Shown here piece after piece: positions 12,183 through 24,467 of a stretch of DNA of 64,000 bases. The notes under the pieces were generated by a model that was not told the DNA's origin, did not search any database, and was given only the letters and a program-made list of their open reading frames with translations. This DNA comes from Austropuccinia psidii (lineage: Eukaryota; Basidiomycota; Pucciniomycetes; Pucciniales; Sphaerophragmiaceae). The stretch's first letter is position 1. Each line of letters starts with the position of its first letter. A program made the translations under genes and the position numbers. The stretch spans positions 41,895,997-41,959,996 of the forward strand of contig JALGQZ010000002.1 of the NCBI GenBank assembly GCA_023105745.1, read 5' to 3'.

Positions 12183-12765
12183 AGGACTTTGCAAAAATTT
12201 CTAAATCCTTGTATAAGCTATGTGACCAACAAACAGTCTATGAAATGACAGAAGAAAGAGTCAAGGCATATGAAGAATTAAAAGATTCCTTGACAAATGC
12301 CCCATTTCTTCTAATGCCAGATTGGAAACTACCCTTCAAACTGTACGTCGATGCTTGTGGAGAAGGACTAGGTGCTGCACTACACCAGACACAAATTATC
12401 AACAATGAACCAGTAAAAGGACCAATCTGTTTTATTTAAAGACAAATAAAGCCAATAGAAGCAAGATATGGAGAAAGCCAAATGGAATGCCTCTGCTTAG
12501 TGTGGTCTCTAGAAAAATTACATTATTACTTGGATGGAACAGTATTTGATGTGATTACAGACTGTAATGCTGTAAAATCTCTATTAAATATGAAAACTCC
12601 AAATAGACATATGCTGAGATGGCAAATTGCTATCCAAGAATACAGAGGAAATATGATTGCTCATAAATCTGGCAATATTTATAAAAATGCAGATGTCTTA
12701 GCAGATGGGCTCTATCAAATACCCCTGAAAATCCAGCATGGGTACCACAGGAAGAGCACCACATA
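12183..12765 (+). pseudogene. B1 RNase H, broken
   Basis: RNase H removes the RNA strand of the RNA-DNA hybrid. It shows the usual Ty3 RNase H residues: Asp in [16 protein letters not shown], Glu in [17 protein letters not shown] and Asp in [13 protein letters not shown]. The tether to integrase with [14 protein letters not shown] follows. A stop after GPICFI (12439) and a frameshift near 12700 interrupt it. Confidence 0.82.
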
Positions 12766-14008
12766 GAAGGAATATGTGTTACAGACATTGGCACAGAATT
12801 CTTTAACCAAGTTAAAGATAGCTATAAGATAGACAAGAGTTGCCATATCTTAAGCCAACTTCTAATGAAAGACTGCAAAGACCCATCACTTTCATTAAAA
12901 TTGGATGACATGGAAAAAGGCATATGATGAAGGAAGATTCCACCTCCTTGATGGAATCCTTTACCATAGAACAAAACACACATGTGTTATGACCTTAACA
13001 GATAGAACCCTGATAAACACTATTTTACATGAGTGTCATGATAGTGTTGCAGCTGGACATCTTTCAGAAGACAGAACACTAGAAAGAGTGAAAACCTTCT
13101 CTTGGTGGCCAAATTGGAAGAAAGATGTTTCAGAATACTTCCAAACCTGTGACAGATGTCAAAAAGCTAACAGAGCCACAGGAAAGAAATTTGGAATGAT
13201 GATCCAAATCCAAGAACCAAAATCCCCTTGGGAAATAGTTCATATGGATTGGGTAACAGCATTACCTCCAAGAGGAGACAGAAGCTATAATGCATGCCTA
13301 GTATTGGTTGACAGGTATAGCAAAACTCCCATGTTCCTACCATGTCACAAAGATGACACAGCTATGGACACAGCCATAATGATATGGAATAAAGCTATTA
13401 GCCATAAAGGCTTATTCCAAAATATTATAAGTGACAAATACCCAAAGCTCACTTCAGCATTGTGGACAAATCTCCATAACTTGTTTGGAACAAAATTATC
13501 ATTCTCAAAAGCTTACCATCGTCAAACTGATGGTTTAGCAGAAAGAATGATACAGACCTTGGAGGACATGATCAGAAGATTCTGTGCTTATGGACTAGAA
13601 TTCAAAGATTCTGATGATTTTAGCCATGATTGGTGTACACTAATACCAGCTCTTGAACTGGCATATAAAACATCAATCCATTCTTCCACTGGAAAAACAC
13701 CAGCAATGCTAGAAAAAGGTTGGAATCCAAGACTTCCTTATGATACCCTCAAAAAGGACTTAGTGGATATACATTCAACAGCAAGAAGCTTTAAGATAAT
13801 GCTTGACAAAGCAAGACACCATGCAAACAGATGTATGCAAGATTCTTTCAAATATGCAAAAGAAAGATGGGACAAAAGTCATAAACCACCTGACTTCAAA
13901 ATAGGAGACTTGGTCCCAGTATCAACCCTTAATTTCAATAACATAAAAGGTCCAAAGAAATTGAAATATTCCTTTGCAGGACCATTTATGATAAAAGCAC
14001 TTCATTGA
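12766..14008 (+). pseudogene. B1 integrase, core intact
   Basis: Integrase inserts the cDNA into the genome. In the 367-residue frame from 12905 the zinc-binding His and Cys are at residues 45, 52, 82 and 85 (CDRC). The catalytic triad is Asp115 (VHMDWVT), Asp177 (ISDK) and Glu213 (GLAERM), which gives the DD35E spacing. The loop after Asp177 reads KYPKL instead of the usual RDPKF. The frame ends with a TGA at 14006-14008 where relatives continue into the chromodomain. Sequence before 12905 is frameshifted. Confidence 0.88.
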
Positions 14009-14341
14009 CCCAATGCTGTACAATTGGAACTCACAGGTGAATTAATGAAGAAACACCCAACTTTCCCTGTAAGTCTGAAAAAACCTTACAGCTCAAGTGA
14101 CAAAGAGTTATTTCTACTAAGAAATAAACCCCCACTTGAAATTCCCCCCTTGGAAGAAGGAGAAGAAAAGAAGATTGTAAAAGTCCTTAAAGAAAGAAGG
14201 ACAAGAAACAAAAAAGAAAGAGAATACCTTGTAAGGTATAGAAATTCAACTCAAGAAGATGAATGGCTATATGAGAAAGATATACAAAATTCTGATAAAC
14301 TACTAAGAAGGTTCAGACATGAAAGAAAATCTGAAAAATAG
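14009..14341 (+). pseudogene. B1 integrase tail with chromodomain-like end
   Basis: This 105-residue open segment continues the integrase tail (FPVSLKKPY). It ends with KIVKVLKERRTRNKKEREYL, then VRYRN..DEWLYEKDI and LLRRFRH. The order of the Lys-rich strand, Tyr-Leu-Val-x-Tyr/Trp, Trp and the C-terminal helix fits a chromodomain as in chromoviruses, which would steer integration toward marked chromatin. It is separated from the integrase by the TGA at 14006-14008. Confidence 0.72.
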
Positions 14342-14448
14342 AAAAGTTAAGCATTATTGAGCTTCAAGACTAACAAAGTCTATTGAAGAGGTAGGACAGT
14401 TGATGATACCCTAATTACACATATCAGATTGTGGTACAATCTTTTTTT

Positions 14449-14461
14449 TGGTGGTAGGGAA
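14449..14461 (+). other. B1 polypurine tract
   Basis: A purine-rich tract ending GTAGGGAA sits directly before the 3' LTR, where plus-strand DNA synthesis is primed. It is preceded by a T-run. Confidence 0.6.
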
Positions 14462-16425
14462 TGTGAACCTTTGAGATATGACCGCATACCCAAAAAGGTC
14501 ACAAGAAATACTTAAAATAATTATACATTAAAAATAATGACCTTAAAGCTACAAAAATGCCATAAATTGGCATAAAGCTTGGTTTAACTTAAAAGAAAAT
14601 GAGCAAACATGTGAAAGAAATTATACCACCGGATTCCCCATGGTAAAATACACATATACCATTTTTATGGCATATCTGTAAAGTCAATATTGAATGAGTT
14701 ATAAGCAATAATACCTTATAAAAAACACAAATCCTTATTTATTTCAAACGCTAATGAAACAACATGTGAAATGAATGATACCATTGGACTCCCCATAAAG
14801 ATCCACATATAAAACAATTAATAAGCTAAGCTCCAAAGTCAATACTTAAGGAATTAAGCTGAATATATACACTTTTTTGGTCAACGTGTATATTTAAGGA
14901 TTTTAGCTAATATCTTTTGAAATATGCATGATAGAGTGATGAGCCAAAAATAAAGTCATCACTTAATTACTGTAGGAATACATAAATGAAGTTTATTTCA
15001 CAAGTTATAAACAAGGTTAAAAACTGTATGGGATTATTGACTAAAATCAACAGAGCTGTTGACCACTTTGTTGTGAAAGTGGTCCAAACTTAAGAAAAAG
15101 TACACAGTTGTATTCTCTTAGCTCATCCGTGAAGAATGATGTATTTTGTATTATAATATTCAAGGTATAACCCCTTGAAATCATAGTTTGAAATTTAAAA
15201 TATTAAATTTTGACAGAAAAGATGAGTTACAAGAAAAATCATCAAAAATAGAGTTTTGATTATGTAATGAAATGTTCTTGGCAGCACAATAATGTTATGC
15301 CAAGCTATTAGAATTCACTCTCTGAATTTTTATAGCGTGTAAATCTTAAACGTTATTAAGGATCAAAATTTGAGCTTAATTTGATCATTTATGATCACTC
15401 ACTGTAACTTTAAATTACGTTTAACAGTCATATTAGTGATGAAATTAGTGAATGCTGTTAGTTTATGATTAAAACTAATGAAATCCACGAAATTTGGGGT
15501 TCTGCCAAACCTTGACGTCATCAAACTTAGAGTTATAGTGATAGCTCTAAATAATGGCATAATAATAAGATAATATGGTTCAATCATGATGTAATCATCA
15601 CCAAACCTTAAAATATTGATCAATTCCAGTGGATATGATCAGTGCAAGTCTACTAGAAGCCTGTTGGACTCTAGGAGGGGGGTATTTACTATAAATAGAG
15701 CTCTTTTTACTCTGTTTTCCCCTCAGATGCTTACAAAACATTAAATCATTAAATAAAAAGGTAATTTCTTTATTGTTTATATATAAAACTTTTATATTAT
15801 TAAAGACCAAAGATCATCTTATAGTAATCTTCTTCTTTGACATGATTATTACAATTATTTAATTGTTTTGCTTAAATTTCTCTCAAAACTTCAATTCCAC
15901 ATAAAACCAAGAAAATTTGTAATTTCTCCTAAACTTTATTGTAACTACAATTTAAACAAGTTGTAATTACATTTCTAGGCGTAAATTTACTCAAAATTAT
16001 TATGTTAAGCATTCAAAGTAGGTTATTTCTCTTATTATAATAATTTTCCTTTATTATTACTTTTTAATAATTCCATAATTGATATAAATAGTATTTATAT
16101 CAATTTATAACTTTAATATTAGTAATATTATTGTTATTAATTGTTTTTTATTGATAAAAAACAATTTTTTACCCCTTTATTATTTGTTGGTAACAATAAT
16201 GAAGTGCTTTTAAATATATTAATTATTTTATATATATTATTTTTTATAATATAAATTATATTATTATATTTATTCAATAATATGATTATTTTACGCCTTA
16301 ATTATAATAATTCTTTATTATTCTAATTATATTTTATATTACTTAACTTATTTATAGGGACATTCATAGTACATTAAGTAAAATATTAGTAATTCTTACT
16401 TATTGCTTCATAGTCAAACCTTACA
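14462..16425 (+). repeat. B1 3' LTR, complete
   Basis: The LTR starts TGTGAACC and ends CCTTACA (1964 bp). A TATA box TATAAATAG is at 15690-15698. It is long for a Ty3/gypsy LTR. The last 860 bp match the truncated 5' LTR with scattered differences. The termini resemble those of family A, so the two families are related. The next base begins coding sequence of C1 with no visible spacer. Confidence 0.93.
15690..15698 (+). promoter_or_regulatory. TATA box in B1 3' LTR
   Basis: TATAAATAG is conserved in all three family B LTR copies. In this 3' copy a transcript would run rightward into C1. Confidence 0.55.
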
Positions 16426-17488
16426 TAAAGCCATTGATCCTCAAAAGAATATTCAGATGAGGAATCACAAACTCCTGACACAAATGCCAGGAGAACTAGA
16501 GCATGAAGTGAAATGCAGATGCAACCACAATTGCAATCTAGATGACATTGCAAATACCTTAAAAGATTCAAGGAAAGTAACTAATATAGAGAGATACACC
16601 CCATATAAAAGAAGTTGTTTCCAAAGGAAACAACCTTCCAGTGTGGAGTTTAAAGACAACCCCAGGGAAAGGGTGGCAGAAGTGGCAAAGAAGAAAAATT
16701 CTTGCCACAACTGTGGTTCAACAGACCACCATGCCAACAACTGTCCAAAGGCAAAGAAGAAATTCTATGCTATTGAGAAAGTCCAAGATGAGGAATCCCC
16801 AACAGAGGATTCTGACTCACACTCTATGGGAGATGCCATCAGAGAACAATCAGATGAAGAGCAAGACCCAAGAGAAGAATTCCTAGTGGAATATCAAGAG
16901 GAAACCCCACTAGAAATTCAGGACATACAGTTAGAAGCAGGCATTCCACAAGACACTGCTAACAAGAGCTTGTGCAAACACACACAGGATGCACAAACAT
17001 TCCTGGTCACACCAACCAAAGGAATGGCATACATACATGGAACAGCCACAAAAATGACTGTTTGTATTGACAATGCTCAACATCCATTGATCATTAACAT
17101 TGGAGCACACTGCCCAATAGTGGCCAGAGATTATCTGGACAACCACTTCCCAAAGTGGGAAAACCAGCTCTTGCCCACCAAGGCAAAGAGCTTCAAGAGT
17201 GCATCAGGGAAGATGACTTCCATTGGGACAATTATCAAAGAGATAGTTATACCCCATAGGAAAGGTAATATCAGACTTAACCCAGAGTTTGTTGTGCTTG
17301 ATGATGCCCACATCCAAGGGTTCTTACTGGGAACAGATTACCAGAGGATGTATGGCATAGATATTTACAATAGTAAAAACAGGCACATTACCATTGGTAC
17401 CAACAAGGGAAAGAAATTTTCACTTGATATATACCAACTATCTGCCCAATACCCTCTTGAAGAATTACTGAATGAATTCAGAGAGTGA
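16426..17488 (+). pseudogene. C1 Gag C-terminus and protease
   Basis: One open frame covers the capsid end, a zinc knuckle CHNCGSTDHHANNC (C-x2-C-x4-H-x4-C, complete), an acidic Glu/Asp/Ser-rich linker and the protease fold ending GFLLGTDYQRMYGIDIY. The protease active site reads IINIGAHC: the catalytic Asp of the D-S/T-G motif is Asn (AAC at 17096-17098), which should abolish cleavage. The N-terminal residues encoded before 16426 belong to the B1 LTR, not to Gag. Confidence 0.85.
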
Positions 17489-18490
17489 TAGTTTAGCACT
17501 ACTGTCACCAGTAAACAGAAACTAAGCTTACTGAAGATGCTGAGAAAGAATAAACCACCATTTTCCATTGGTGAAGAACCATTAGGAAAGGTTAGAGGAC
17601 AAGATATAGAACTATATCTAGATGTTGAAAGACCTTATCCACCCATGCTCAGGAGACCTCCTTACCCAGAAAGTCTGGAAACCAGGAAGGAAATTGAAAA
17701 ACATATCAATGAACTCCTTGACATGAATGTTATCAGAAGGATTGGACATAATGAAATAGTGGAAATTACCACTCCTGGCATGATAGAAAGTCTAGGCTGT
17801 GTGGAGATTTTAGAGCTCTGAATAACTACACCAAAGCTGACAGATACCGTATACCCAGGATACCTCATGCCTTAGACAAACTGGCAAAATCCAGATACAT
17901 AACCAAAATAGATTGTATGAAAGGCTTCCACCAGAATAGATTTAAACCAAACTCCATGAAATTACTCAGAATCATATGTCATATGGTCATATATGAGTAC
18001 ACCAGGATGCCATTTGGCATCAAGAATGCACCAGCCCACTTTCAAAGGATGATGGACACCATATTTCAAGAATAAATATTGGAAGGCTCAATGGTATCAT
18101 ATATTGATTACATCATTATATACTCAGAGACATGCGAAGATCATGTGCAATACATAGACAGAGTTCTAAGTAAATGCACACCCATAAATCTGAAAATTTC
18201 ACTTAAAAAGTGCAATTTTGGCCAAGAGCTACTAGCTCTAGGACATAAATTTTCAGGCTTAGTCTGGCAATTGACCAGAATAAAGTAGCAGAAGTACTGA
18301 AAAAGCCAGTGCCAAGAAACATCAAAGAGATTCAATCTTTCCTTGGGTTTGCTAGCTAGTATAGAAACCACATCAAATTCTTTGCCCACATAACTAGTAG
18401 TTTATACAAGTTATGTTCAAAATATGTAGTTTTTGAAATTACCAAGGAAAGAAGAAATTCATATAAGAGGATCAAATATTAACTCCCAAA
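17489..18490 (+). pseudogene. C1 reverse transcriptase, broken
   Basis: Recognisable blocks are FSIGEEPLGKVRG, RPYPPMLRRPPYP, a fingers block with a small deletion after VEITTP that shifts the frame, ITKIDCMKGFHQN and RMPFGIKNAPAHFQRMM. A stop follows TIFQE. The catalytic box reads YIDY (TAC at 18109-18111) instead of YIDD, so one metal-binding Asp is lost. The thumb continues through LSKCTPINLKISLKKCNFG. Confidence 0.85.
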
Positions 18491-18950
18491 TGCACCTGTG
18501 CTCTTCTTTCCTGACTTTGAACTACCATTCAAGTTATATATAGATGCAGCATGTAGCCAAGGCTTATTAGCAGCCCTTCACCAAAGACAAATTGTGGATG
18601 GTGAACCAAGAGAGGGAGTAATATGTTACAACTCTAGTCAGCCAAAAGATTCAAAAGCCATGTATAGGTCCACCCAGAGTTAATGTCTATGCTTAGTCTG
18701 GGCTCTAGAGAAACTCCATTATTGTTTGCAGGGTGCAGTCTCTGAAGTCTACACAGACTACACAGCCTTGAAGTCTTTACTAAACATGAATACTACCATT
18801 ATAAACATGCTGAGGTGGCAAATAGCCATCCAGGAGTATAGGGGGAATATGACCATCATATACAAAGAGGGTAGAATTCATACCGATGCAGATGGCCACT
18901 GGATAATGTCAAAAGCAACCCAGCTTATGACCCTGAAGTAGTAGCTAAAA
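18491..18950 (+). pseudogene. C1 RNase H, broken
   Basis: Asp in LYIDAACSQGLLAALHQR and Asp in VYTDYTALKSLLN are visible. The usual Glu-containing block is disrupted: a stop (TAA, 18681-18683) follows YRSTQS where relatives read a Glu-Cys-Leu-Cys-Leu-Val-Trp block. The integrase tether with [14 protein letters not shown] is present. Confidence 0.8.
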
Positions 18951-20322
18951 TTCCTATCCATTTCATGGAAATAGACAGGAAGAAAAACTTCAGATTTTCT
19001 GAGTGCGCACCAGAAAGTGATACCCTAGACAGTAGAAACACTAACTCAGAAGGAACAGAAACTCCCATACTTGGAATAGGTTCCTCAGAACTGCACACTG
19101 AATTCTTTAATGCAGTGATTAAGACATATTCCAAACACAAACAGTGTGGCATATTGTTACAACTCCTTCAACAAAAATACAGGAGCCAAGAACTGGAATC
19201 CCAGTTGGAGGAACCCTGGTTGGGGGACTATAAGGACAATAAATCTTTTCGTATATATGGCCTTCTTTACCATAGAGAGAGGCACACTAGTGCACTCACA
19301 ACAATAGACAGAGACCACATATCTTTGATCCTACAGGAATGCCAAGATTGCCCCTATATGGGACACATAAGTGAAGACAGGACCAAAGAAATGGTAGCAA
19401 GCACTATTTGGTGTCCCAGATGGGAACAAGAGCTGAGTGAATACATAAACACTTGTGAAAGATGCCAAAAGGCAAATAGAAAACATGGGAAGAATTATGG
19501 GTTACTTCAACACATAGAAGAACCCAAACACCCATGGGAAACCATCAACATGGACTGGGTCACAGGAATTATCCATGGAGGCAAAGAAAACTTTAATGCC
19601 TGCTTAATCATAGTTGATAGGTTCAGCAAGAGTATGAGGTGCCTACCATGTCACAAGGAGGACACAGCCATGGATACTGCTCTGTTATTCTGGAACAACA
19701 TCATATCTACCTGTGGAGTCCCTAAGATCATCATCAGTGATAGGGACCCAAAGTTCACATCTGAACTTTGGTCCAACCTCTATGAAATTCTTGGTACTAA
19801 ACTTGCTTTTTCTAAAGCTTACCATCCACAAACAGATGGATTAGCTTAAAGGATGATCCAGACAATGGAGGACATCCTTAGAAGATTCTGTGCCTATGGC
19901 ATGGAATATAAGGAACATGAAGGTTAAAACCATTACTGGGTTACCCTTCTACCAGAAGTCCAACTGCCTTATAACACAAGTCAGCACTCTACCACAGGAA
20001 AAACACCTTCACTGGTAGAAAAAGGGTGGAATCCCCTATTGCCTGTTGATCACTTGAAGAAAAACCTTCTGACCATCCACCCCACAGCCAAAGATTTCCA
20101 TGAAATGTGGAAGAGAGCTTGTGACACAGCTTCCAAATTCATAGTTGAGGAAAAATAATATAACAAGCAGAGGTGGGACAAATCACACATGGAACCTGAC
20201 TTTAAAGAAGGGGACCAAGTGTTAGTGTCTACACTTAAATTTAATAATCTCAAAGGACCCAAGAAAATGAGATACTCATTTGTAGAGCCCTTCACTATCA
20301 TTAAATTGATAGGTAAAATGCA
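18951..20322 (+). pseudogene. C1 integrase, stop at catalytic Glu
   Basis: A 294-residue frame (18965-19849) has the zinc-binding region, but the first His is Gln ([10 protein letters not shown]). It then shows CERCQ, the first catalytic Asp (NMDWVTG) and the second ([12 protein letters not shown]). The frame ends with TAA at 19847-19849, exactly where the catalytic Glu codon should be (PQTDGLA-stop-RM). The following part is open in pieces (RMIQTMEDILRRFCAYGMEY, then a stop at about 19925) and continues to a second stop near 20157. Confidence 0.87.
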
Positions 20323-20670
20323 GTGGAAGTCAAACTCACAGAGGAGTTTTCCAGGAAACAACCAGTCTTTCCAGTGAGTTTAATCAAGCCATACTTCCAG
20401 ACAGAGGAGGACAAATTCCCCTCCAGGAAGAAGAACCCCACATCACCAGAAATAGTGGAAGTGGAGGACTCCACTAGACCTGTGAAGAAAATCATGGAGG
20501 CCAGGAAGATCAGACTTAATGGGAAGGATCAGAGACAATACATAGTCAGATTCAAGAACCAAACAGCTGATAAAGACAAGTGGTTGGCAGAAGATGCCAT
20601 ACCAGATGGGAACCTTCATTTCAGAAGATTCAGAGCCTCTAGGAGGACTGAAAAGTCTCATCAATTATGA
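20323..20670 (+). pseudogene. C1 integrase tail with chromodomain-like end
   Basis: The segment reads VFPVSLIKPYFQTEEDKFPS, then PVKKIMEARKIRLNGKDQRQ, YIVRFKNQ, DKWLAEDAIPDG and HFRRFRASRR. The strand, Trp and helix order fits a divergent chromodomain. A frameshift near 20320 separates it from the preceding segment EPDFKEGDQVLVSTLKFNNL (20189-20318). Confidence 0.65.
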
Positions 20671-20679
20671 GCCTTTTTT

Positions 20680-20688
20680 GAAGGAGGG
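20680..20688 (+). other. C1 polypurine tract
   Basis: GAAGGAGGG lies two bases before the 3' LTR start and follows a T-run, as expected for the plus-strand primer. Confidence 0.65.
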
Positions 20689-20690
20689 TA

Positions 20691-21950
20691 TGTCAGCTTG
20701 TGACTCAAAGCCAGAGCACAAGCATGACAGCCAAATACCATAAACCAATGGTATAGCCAAGATACCACCAGAACATAGAGCTGAGCCAAATAAGCTCAAA
20801 ATGTATCAAACAAAAGAGAAATCTCACTGTTTTCCAAATATACAAGTCTCATCACCATAGGACAAAGAATAACAAAGTTATTCCTGCTCAAAGTTGTTTC
20901 TGAGCATAAACCTTAATTTTCACCTCTCATCTGAAATACAGAGTAAGAGGCATAAACCCATAGAATGGGTATTCAAAGTGGGTCTCTAAGTCAGGGCTAT
21001 CTAATGGTACCAGCCAAACTGAGCTAGCACCAGTACTACAGAAGTTATGGCCAAATTCAGGCCAAATAAGAGTGAACAAAATAGTCACCTCTCATCTAGC
21101 TTCTATAGTTTTAGTGTGAGATACCTAAAGTGGGGTCTTTTTGGAAAGATAACAATCAGGGTTATCTGATGGTGCCATTCATTTCCCCATATCTCATCTA
21201 GAACAAACGGTATAAATCAAACAAGCCCAATACAGCTTTCTGCCTAAAACAAGCATATGTACAAAAATCTTGTACATGGGATACCTTTGCCATATTAAAT
21301 GCTAACCATATAAAATGAGGTATCATTGTGTAGAGCGCATACAGGGCTACACACCAAACAAATGTTGAGTTTGATATATCAAAAACTGACAAAGGTATGG
21401 CTGTTTTAAGGTTAAAATCCCACAGTTTGGCCAATACAGCCTTACCATGGGATAATATCCCATAACCATCATTATGAGGTGTCACACATACAAAGAAGCT
21501 TGTTTTTGCTTCAATACCTCATAGTTCATTCAATACTGGTGTCCCATACAGGTTCTGTACAGCATTCTACGTGTCATACACATCAGAATCAGGCTCTGTG
21601 GTCCCCAGATGAAAATCTTCACCCTGTATTGGTAAACACTGCCCAGACGTGGTTTCAAAACCACCTCTGAGCCCAATATAGGCTATAAAGGCCTTTTGAA
21701 AACCACAAGGCTGTCCTTGAGAGTGAAAAATCTTCACTTCCTCTACATGAAAAGGTCTAGCAGCCTTTTCACCCCATTTCAGCATAAAAGGAGGCCTTTT
21801 CACTTCCAGAAAAGGAATCCCCATCCTGCTCTTGGATTCCTATGTAGTACAACTGTCAAAAGCAGTTATACACTTGGAAATAATCAGGTTATAACTTAAA
21901 TTTAAGTATTTTAGCTCTTATTATAGCAATCCAACTGGTAAGACTGCACC
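20691..21950 (+). repeat. C1 3' LTR, right end not determined
   Basis: The start TGTCAGCTTG follows the polypurine tract. There is no second copy in the window, so the end is estimated from where the moderately GC sequence gives way to AT-rich DNA. TATAAAGG at about 21682 may be its TATA box. Open frames inside it have no recognisable product. Confidence 0.55.
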
Positions 21951-24467
21951 CAGGGCTTTCAGCAGTGCTCACCACCACTATATTATTATATTAAATCCCT
22001 TATTATCTCATTCTAAAACCCTTATAACCATCAACAAACGTTTTTATTACCATTTTTACCATGTCACAGTCATATTTAAATCTTTTAAGTACTATTATAC
22101 ATCTTTATTATAGACATAGCCTGAAATTGCATCAACTCTTCTAAATATAAATATTGAGCAAATGCAAACTTTTAATATTCCTGGTTTTGAAAGATTAGCT
22201 TTGTCTATGCACATCTTAATAATAATTACTATTACTTAAGAGTAATGTGCTTTTTCTTATGAAATATAATAAATGAAGTTACTATAACCACAAATAATTA
22301 ATTAATTTCCTAATTCTCCTTACTTGTTATATACTACTAGTGATTATAACAATAAGAAGTAGTTGTCTGCTAGAATTAATTCCAAGAATTATTATTAATA
22401 GCACTTATTGAAATAATATAACATTATTTTAATGAATAATTATATTTATTTTTGAATTGAACTACAAATTTAGAAAAAATCTTCCAGAACTAATCAAACA
22501 ATCACGAATGCTTCAAAATACCTTAAAAACAATTTTCAGAGTGATTTGACAGATTATTTGTTGGGTTAAAAAATCAAAACTGATTCATAACAGTAATACA
22601 ACAATATAGTAATTAGAAATATTGGAAATATTTTATCTATTTAATTTCAAGTCTTTATTATTTATTTGGAAAGATTAAAGCACTTAAGAAAATATTTTAA
22701 CCAATACTTACTTGTTGTTACTAGCAATAGAATTGAATAATAAGATTATAATTGGAAAAAACAGAAAAATTAAGACTCATTCAAGTCTAAAAACTCTCAC
22801 AGAGGCATTCCATGGAGCAGAAGAGATCCAGTGAGTAAGAAACCTCTTAGCTGAATTGGTTTAATAATTACATCACTTGTAGTCATATGAAATTATCATA
22901 ATTACTTAATTAAGTCAATTTATGTGACTACCAACCATTTAATTTTAAGAAATAAAAGAGAAACAGCGGGAAATTTTCTTCTATTCCAAGACAAACATTA
23001 AATTCAAAGTTACCAATTTTTTGGAAATTTCATCATAGTTTGTATTTTCTGTAAATTTTTGAAGAATCAGTGTTTCATGTGATATCATCAAAAATGGACT
23101 GTAGTTAAAACTTTTGATTTTAATTATAAAGTCATAATTATCTTTGGCTTTAGTATGGATTATCTCCTCCCTCATTGGTACTTGAAGTTTGAGAAGGATT
23201 CATTAAGAGTTGTATTTTTAATGAATTTCCAAAGTCTTTACCTCAATTCTATGTAGAAAAGCAGATAGTATAGTTACAGCTTGTTTCCATGAGGCAAACC
23301 CATGGATAATAGTCCAAAAAGGGTTTTAATTACTCTATTTTGGATTATCCTTGGAAAATAATTCATAATGGACATTGTTACAGGAGTCAGAGTTACTCAT
23401 TACCTCCTTGTCACATCAAAATAGCAGCTTGTTTTCTATTTTCTCATGATTTAATAAGATTTTAACTTTGCAACCAGGTTTCAAAAATCTTTCACTAGAC
23501 TAATTGGGCTATTATCAGCCATTTTTCAAAGATTTTTAGTTTGCCATGCCACAGAGGCCTCAGAAGTTGGGTACCTGTGCTTTCTTTGATAGCTTTTGTC
23601 CCCCTTAGATATTTCAAAACTGTATGTAGGAATACAATGATATTATGTGACACAAACATTCATAACACTATTCTTAGTGTATATTTAGCATGGGATTTCT
23701 CACATTCTCATAGTTTTGGCATGAAATTGAGAAAAACAAGCATTTTCAAGATTCCTTCATGTGGTATTGATGATTTGATGTTGAAGTATTTTCCATATTA
23801 CCACTTTATAAAGTTAATTTAAGCTTATTTTCCCTATTTAGTTACCCTAGGTTAAGTTCTGTGTAGAATCCAAACTAGCCTTGAATTCATGGATTTACTA
23901 CAAACCAAAAAATGAATCATCTTTTCTTAAATAAAAAATGATGAATTTTGGATATATGCACGAGTTATGGGTTATGAAGAGTTCAAAGGTTATTTCCACA
24001 TTAACTGCGGCTGATTTGGGTTTGTAAAAGAAACCTCAAGGCTCACATCTGGAAAACTTTGAATATAATTCTATTTCCAATCAATTAAAATATACTATTG
24101 ATTATTTTTCTAATTTTTCACATTCTGATTCAAGTGATTCTTCTGATTATTCTTATTATATCTCAATTGCGCTTTCTAAATGAGATGGTAATATTTTATT
24201 CAATAATTATGAATTTGTGATGGATTTTTTGTATTTCCTCATCTTGCTATAAATATATTTCTATCTTGTGCAAATCTAGGAGTAGTTCAAATTGTTTTCA
24301 AAGCCAAAATTGTTCACCATTTTGCTCTTTCTCCTTAAGGTAGCTCTGCCAGCTTATTTACTATATTATCCTTGTCCATTCAAATTTCTGAAAAAAGTTA
24401 TAATATTTTTCAAAAATTGCATGAAGGAAATATTAGAAAATTTGTAATAGATTATCATAATACTATT
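21951..24467. other. AT-rich spacer, no gene recognised
   Basis: Only short open frames occur, such as 22981-23175 (minus) and 23541-23822 (plus), and they carry no motif I can name. The region may hold a heavily eroded element, but no stretch could be assigned. It ends at the left inverted repeat of HAR. Confidence 0.5.

Larger units (their letters stand above)
5125..16425 (+). mobile_element. B1: Ty3/gypsy element, family B, 5' LTR truncated
   Basis: The order is truncated 5' LTR (5125-5988), primer-binding site, gag, protease, reverse transcriptase, RNase H, integrase, chromodomain, polypurine tract and full 3' LTR (14462-16425). Integrase downstream of RT and the Pol motifs define Ty3/gypsy. 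The element is inactive: gag and pol carry stops and indels, and solo LTR sA1 (8904-10725) splits gag from protease. No target-site duplication can be checked because the outer end of the 5' LTR is missing. The right flank reads straight into the coding region of C1. Confidence 0.92.
16426..21950 (+). mobile_element. C1: Ty3/gypsy element, family C, 5' part missing
   Basis: It starts abruptly within gag at the B1 LTR end and runs through nucleocapsid, protease, RT, RNase H, integrase and chromodomain to a polypurine tract and the start of a 3' LTR at 20691. It is less AT-rich than families A and B. No 5' LTR or primer site is present. The end of the 3' LTR could not be placed because there is no partner copy; 21950 is a rough estimate from the change in base composition. 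Confidence 0.85.

Noticed and set aside
22981..23822. Eroded copia polymerase between C1 and HAR
   Set aside because: Some minus-strand phrases looked faintly copia-like, but no catalytic block could be placed, so it was left as an unassigned spacer.
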